Assembly: GCA_017795025.1 (NCBI GenBank)
Contig: CP051243.1
Span: forward strand, 372,001 to 436,000
Length of the DNA stretch: 64,000 nucleotides
Reading direction: 5' to 3'
DNA from: Flavobacteriales bacterium
GTDB lineage: Bacteria > Bacteroidota > Bacteroidia > Flavobacteriales > Schleiferiaceae
Shown here: positions 61,800 through 64,000 of the stretch, one piece after another
Layout: the number at the start of each line of letters is the position of its first letter
Position numbering within the stretch: the first letter of the stretch is position 1
The notes under the pieces: generated by a model
Told to the model about the DNA's origin: nothing
The model's input: the letters and a program-made list of their open reading frames with translations, nothing else
The model's database searches: none
Program-made: the position numbers and the translations under genes

Positions 61800-62745
61800 T
61801 CCCTTCAAAGATTGGAGCACAGAAAACGCAGATGAGTGGCTGTATCCTTTGCCCATAAAACCAATCCGTTCCTCCTTTCCTCCGCGTTCCCATCTAAGAT
61901 TGGAACACAGATTACGCAGATGAGTGGCTATATCTTTTGCCAATAAAACCACACCTTTCATCCCTTCCTCCGTGTTTCATTAAACTCTAGAACACAGATG
62001 ACGCAGATAAATGGATATACCCTTAACCTATAAAACCACACCTATCATCCCTTCCTCCGCGTTCCATTAAACTCTAGAACACAGATGACCCAGATAAATT
62101 GATAAACCCCTTAGCCCATAAAACCATTCCGTTCTTCCCTTCCTCCGTGTTTCATTAAACACTAGAACACAGATGACGCAGATGAATGGTTATATCCTTA
62201 GCCCATAAAACCACACCTTTCATCCCTTCCTCAGTGTTCCATTAAACTCTAGAACACAGAAAACGCAGATGAGTGGCTAAACCCTTAGCCCATAAAACCA
62301 CACCTTTCATCCTTTCATCGGCGTTCAAATAGAAACTAGGAACACAGATAACGCAGATAAATGGATATTCCCTTAACCTATAAAACCACACCTTTCATCC
62401 CTTCCTCCGTGTTCCATTAAACTCTATAACACAGAAAACGCAGATGAGTGGCTAAACCCTTAGCCCATAAAACCACACCTTTCATCCTTTCATCGGCGTT
62501 CAAATAGAAACTAGGAACACAGATAACGCAGATAAATGGATATTCCCTTAACCTATAAAACCACACCTTTCATCCCTTCCTCCGTGTTCCATTAAACTCT
62601 AGAACACAGAAAACGCAGATGAGTGGCTAAACCCTTAGTTCATAAAACCATTCCTTTCATCCTTTCATCCGCGTTCAAATCGAAATTCGGAACACAGATG
62701 ACCCACATGAGTGGAAACCCCCTAAACCAATAACATTACTCCATT
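61800..62745. repeat. Tandem array of about 10-11 degenerate ~88-bp repeats
   Basis: A unit of about 88 bp recurs from 61800 to about 62745. Each contains GAACACAGATnACGCAGAT followed by TAAAACCACACCTTTCATCC and CCGTGTTCCATTAAACTCTA. Inside each unit GTGTTC and GAACAC form an inverted pair. Copies differ by scattered substitutions. The two-unit block at about 62252-62425 is repeated almost exactly at about 62427-62600, showing recent duplication. There is no open reading frame through the array; it fills the gap between two T9SS cargo genes. Confidence 0.9.
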
Positions 62746-62760
62746 CTACCAACGCCCAAC

Positions 62761-64000
62761 TCACCTCCGAATAACCGTCTCCTGCCAAAATTCCCCCTCC
62801 GAATCCTGAACACGAATAATATAGCTGCCTTCAACAGCCGGTAGTCTAAAGCGTTCCTCCTTGCTGTTTCCTGCGGTTTGCCAAGTTCGCACGAGTCGGC
62901 CTTGCGCATCGAGAACTTCCAGGGTATAGCGGCCCGCCTGCGCGAATTCAATATTGACCCAATCCTTGCTGGGGTTGGGCCATATTTTTGGCTGGCTTAA
63001 GGACCATTCCTGGCTACCAATATTCTGTAAATAAACACAGTCACTGGTCTTAAGACATTCCCCTAGTTCAATGATTACGGCATAGTTTCCACTTCCAAGG
63101 TTGAAGTTCATGGGGTCAAAGTTGATCGAGGTAGCTCCATTGATAGGCTGATTGCCATTATCACAGTCGATCCATTGGTAGGTAGCGCCCATTTGTAAGG
63201 CACTAGCGGTAAAGCCATTGCTAACCACGCGAAGGTCTAAGGTGTCAATATAGATGTAGTACTCCTCAATCGAATCACAACCTTGTTGGTTCTGGAGGCT
63301 GTCCACATAATAGGCGTCATTATAGTAAACCGTACCCTTTAGTGTAAAGGAATCACAGGCATTAATATTAGTACTATTAAAATAGCTAGGGCTAAGACTA
63401 AGGTCCAGGAAGTAAATGGAGTCGCAACCCGCCAGACTGCTTAGACTATCGCTGTAAAAGCCGCTGCTGTTGTAAGTCGTACCTCGCCAAGTATAGCTAT
63501 CACAAGCCTGCACTTGTAAAGTATCGCTAAAGCTGGGGCTGAGGTTTAAATCGAGGTAATAAACAGAGTCACAGCCAAAGCTATTGACCAATGAATCGCT
63601 GAACCAACCACTTTGGGTGTAAGTCGTTCCCCGCCAAGTATAGCTATCACAAGCTTGTACTTGTAAGGTATCGCTGTAGCTATAGCTGAGGTTTAAGCTG
63701 AGGTAATAAACCGAATCACAGCCGGAGCTTGTTACTAGGGAGTCACTATACCAGCCACTTTGGGTATTGGTCATGCCCCGCCAAGTATAGCTATCACAAG
63801 CCTGCACTTGTAAGGTATCACTAAAGCTGGGGCTGAGGTTTAAATCGAGGTAATAAACAGAGTCACAGCCAAAGCTATTGACCAATGAATCGCTGTACCA
63901 ACCGCTTTGGGTGTAAGTCACCCCTCGCCAAGTATAGCTATCACAGGACTGCACCTGTAAGGTATCGCTGTAGCTATAGCTGAGGTTTAAGCTGAGGTAA
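62761..64000 (-). CDS. T9SS-exported repetitive surface protein (5' end off window)
   Basis: The frame stays open to the right edge, so the N-terminus is missing; 413 residues are visible. Five copies of a 49-residue repeat (CDSYTW ... GCDSVYYLDLNLS ... SDTLQVQA) are seen, each with two cysteines; the last copy is diverged (CDSFTL). A beta-sandwich of the kind 'ATYQWIDCDNGNQPINGAT' (about 180-270 from the end) follows. The protein ends in a type A T9SS sorting domain (PKIWPNPSKDWVNIEFAQ ... EGSYIIRVQDSEGEFW). It is probably a large adhesin-like protein on the cell surface. At DNA level the repeats are nearly identical, with a 294-bp two-unit period. Confidence 0.9.
   Translation of the reverse strand, partial: YLSLNLSYSYSDTLQVQSCDSYTWRGVTYTQSGWYSDSLVNSFGCDSVYYLDLNLSPSFSDTLQVQACDSYTWRGMTNTQSGWYSDSLVTSSGCDSVYYLSLNLSYSYSDTLQVQACDSYTWRGTTYTQSGWFSDSLVNSFGCDSVYYLDLNLSPSFSDTLQVQACDSYTWRGTTYNSSGFYSDSLSSLAGCDSIYFLDLSLSPSYFNSTNINACDSFTLKGTVYYNDAYYVDSLQNQQGCDSIEEYYIYIDTLDLRVVSNGFTASALQMGATYQWIDCDNGNQPINGATSINFDPMNFNLGSGNYAVIIELGECLKTSDCVYLQNIGSQEWSLSQPKIWPNPSKDWVNIEFAQAGRYTLEVLDAQGRLVRTWQTAGNSKEERFRLPAVEGSYIIRVQDSEGEFWQETVIRR

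Noticed and set aside
61800-62745. CRISPR array
   Set aside because: Units are ~88 bp and degenerate throughout, with no short identical repeats separated by unique spacers and no cas genes.

Overview
The window is most likely chromosomal DNA of a Bacteroidota bacterium, probably a marine Flavobacteriales-type organism. The grounds are: secreted proteins ending in type IX secretion (T9SS) sorting domains; several genes preceded by the Bacteroidota -7 promoter element TAnnTTTG; a CusA-type RND pump fused to a TolC-like domain; a long CcsBA cytochrome c synthase; and a DUF349 protein and a plug/barrel receptor of the Bacteroidota kind. I saw no rRNA, tRNA, CRISPR array, transposase or phage module. 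The genus cannot be named from the sequence.

Region by region. 1-5122: a metal-efflux RND pump fused to its outer-membrane channel (left end off the window) and its lipoprotein adaptor. 5168-15388: a tightly coupled seven-gene electron-transfer operon with a haem-b-type membrane protein, a membrane-anchored Fe-S/flavin oxidoreductase, 20-haem and 13-haem periplasmic cytochromes, an outer-membrane beta-barrel, a lipoprotein and CcsBA. It has the parts expected of a chain that moves electrons from the cytoplasm or membrane to, and perhaps through, the outer membrane. 15456-39822: mostly housekeeping genes, including an ORF6N protein, LOG, uvrA, lhgO, an MBL hydrolase, two fold-type I PLP enzymes, a glmM-type mutase, a TPR protein, DUF368, aroE, DUF349, a BASS transporter, an OhrR/glutathione-peroxidase pair, uvrB and a TonB-dependent receptor.

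39862-48948: an accessory block, all on the minus strand, of small lipoproteins, membrane proteins and unknowns. It ends in a visibly AT-rich section with a Swt1-type HEPN protein, a GHKL ATPase with a PD-(D/E)XK-like C-terminus, and a GYF_2 membrane protein. Two long palindromic elements resembling cassette recombination sites lie between these three genes. This is the best candidate for an undescribed (defence-like) system. 48949-50045 is a gene-free stretch rich in hairpins and short repeats.

50046-64000: an NlpC/P60 peptidase, thiolase, PgpH-type c-di-AMP phosphodiesterase, GH53 galactanase lipoprotein, two small unknowns, a T9SS-exported M1 peptidase, an O-antigen-ligase/TPR protein and a T9SS-exported TIG-like protein. 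These are followed by about 0.95 kb of ~88-bp tandem DNA repeats. The window ends inside a T9SS-exported protein made of 49-residue repeats, whose N-terminus is off the right edge.

Functional calls rest on motifs read by eye and family knowledge; no database search was run.
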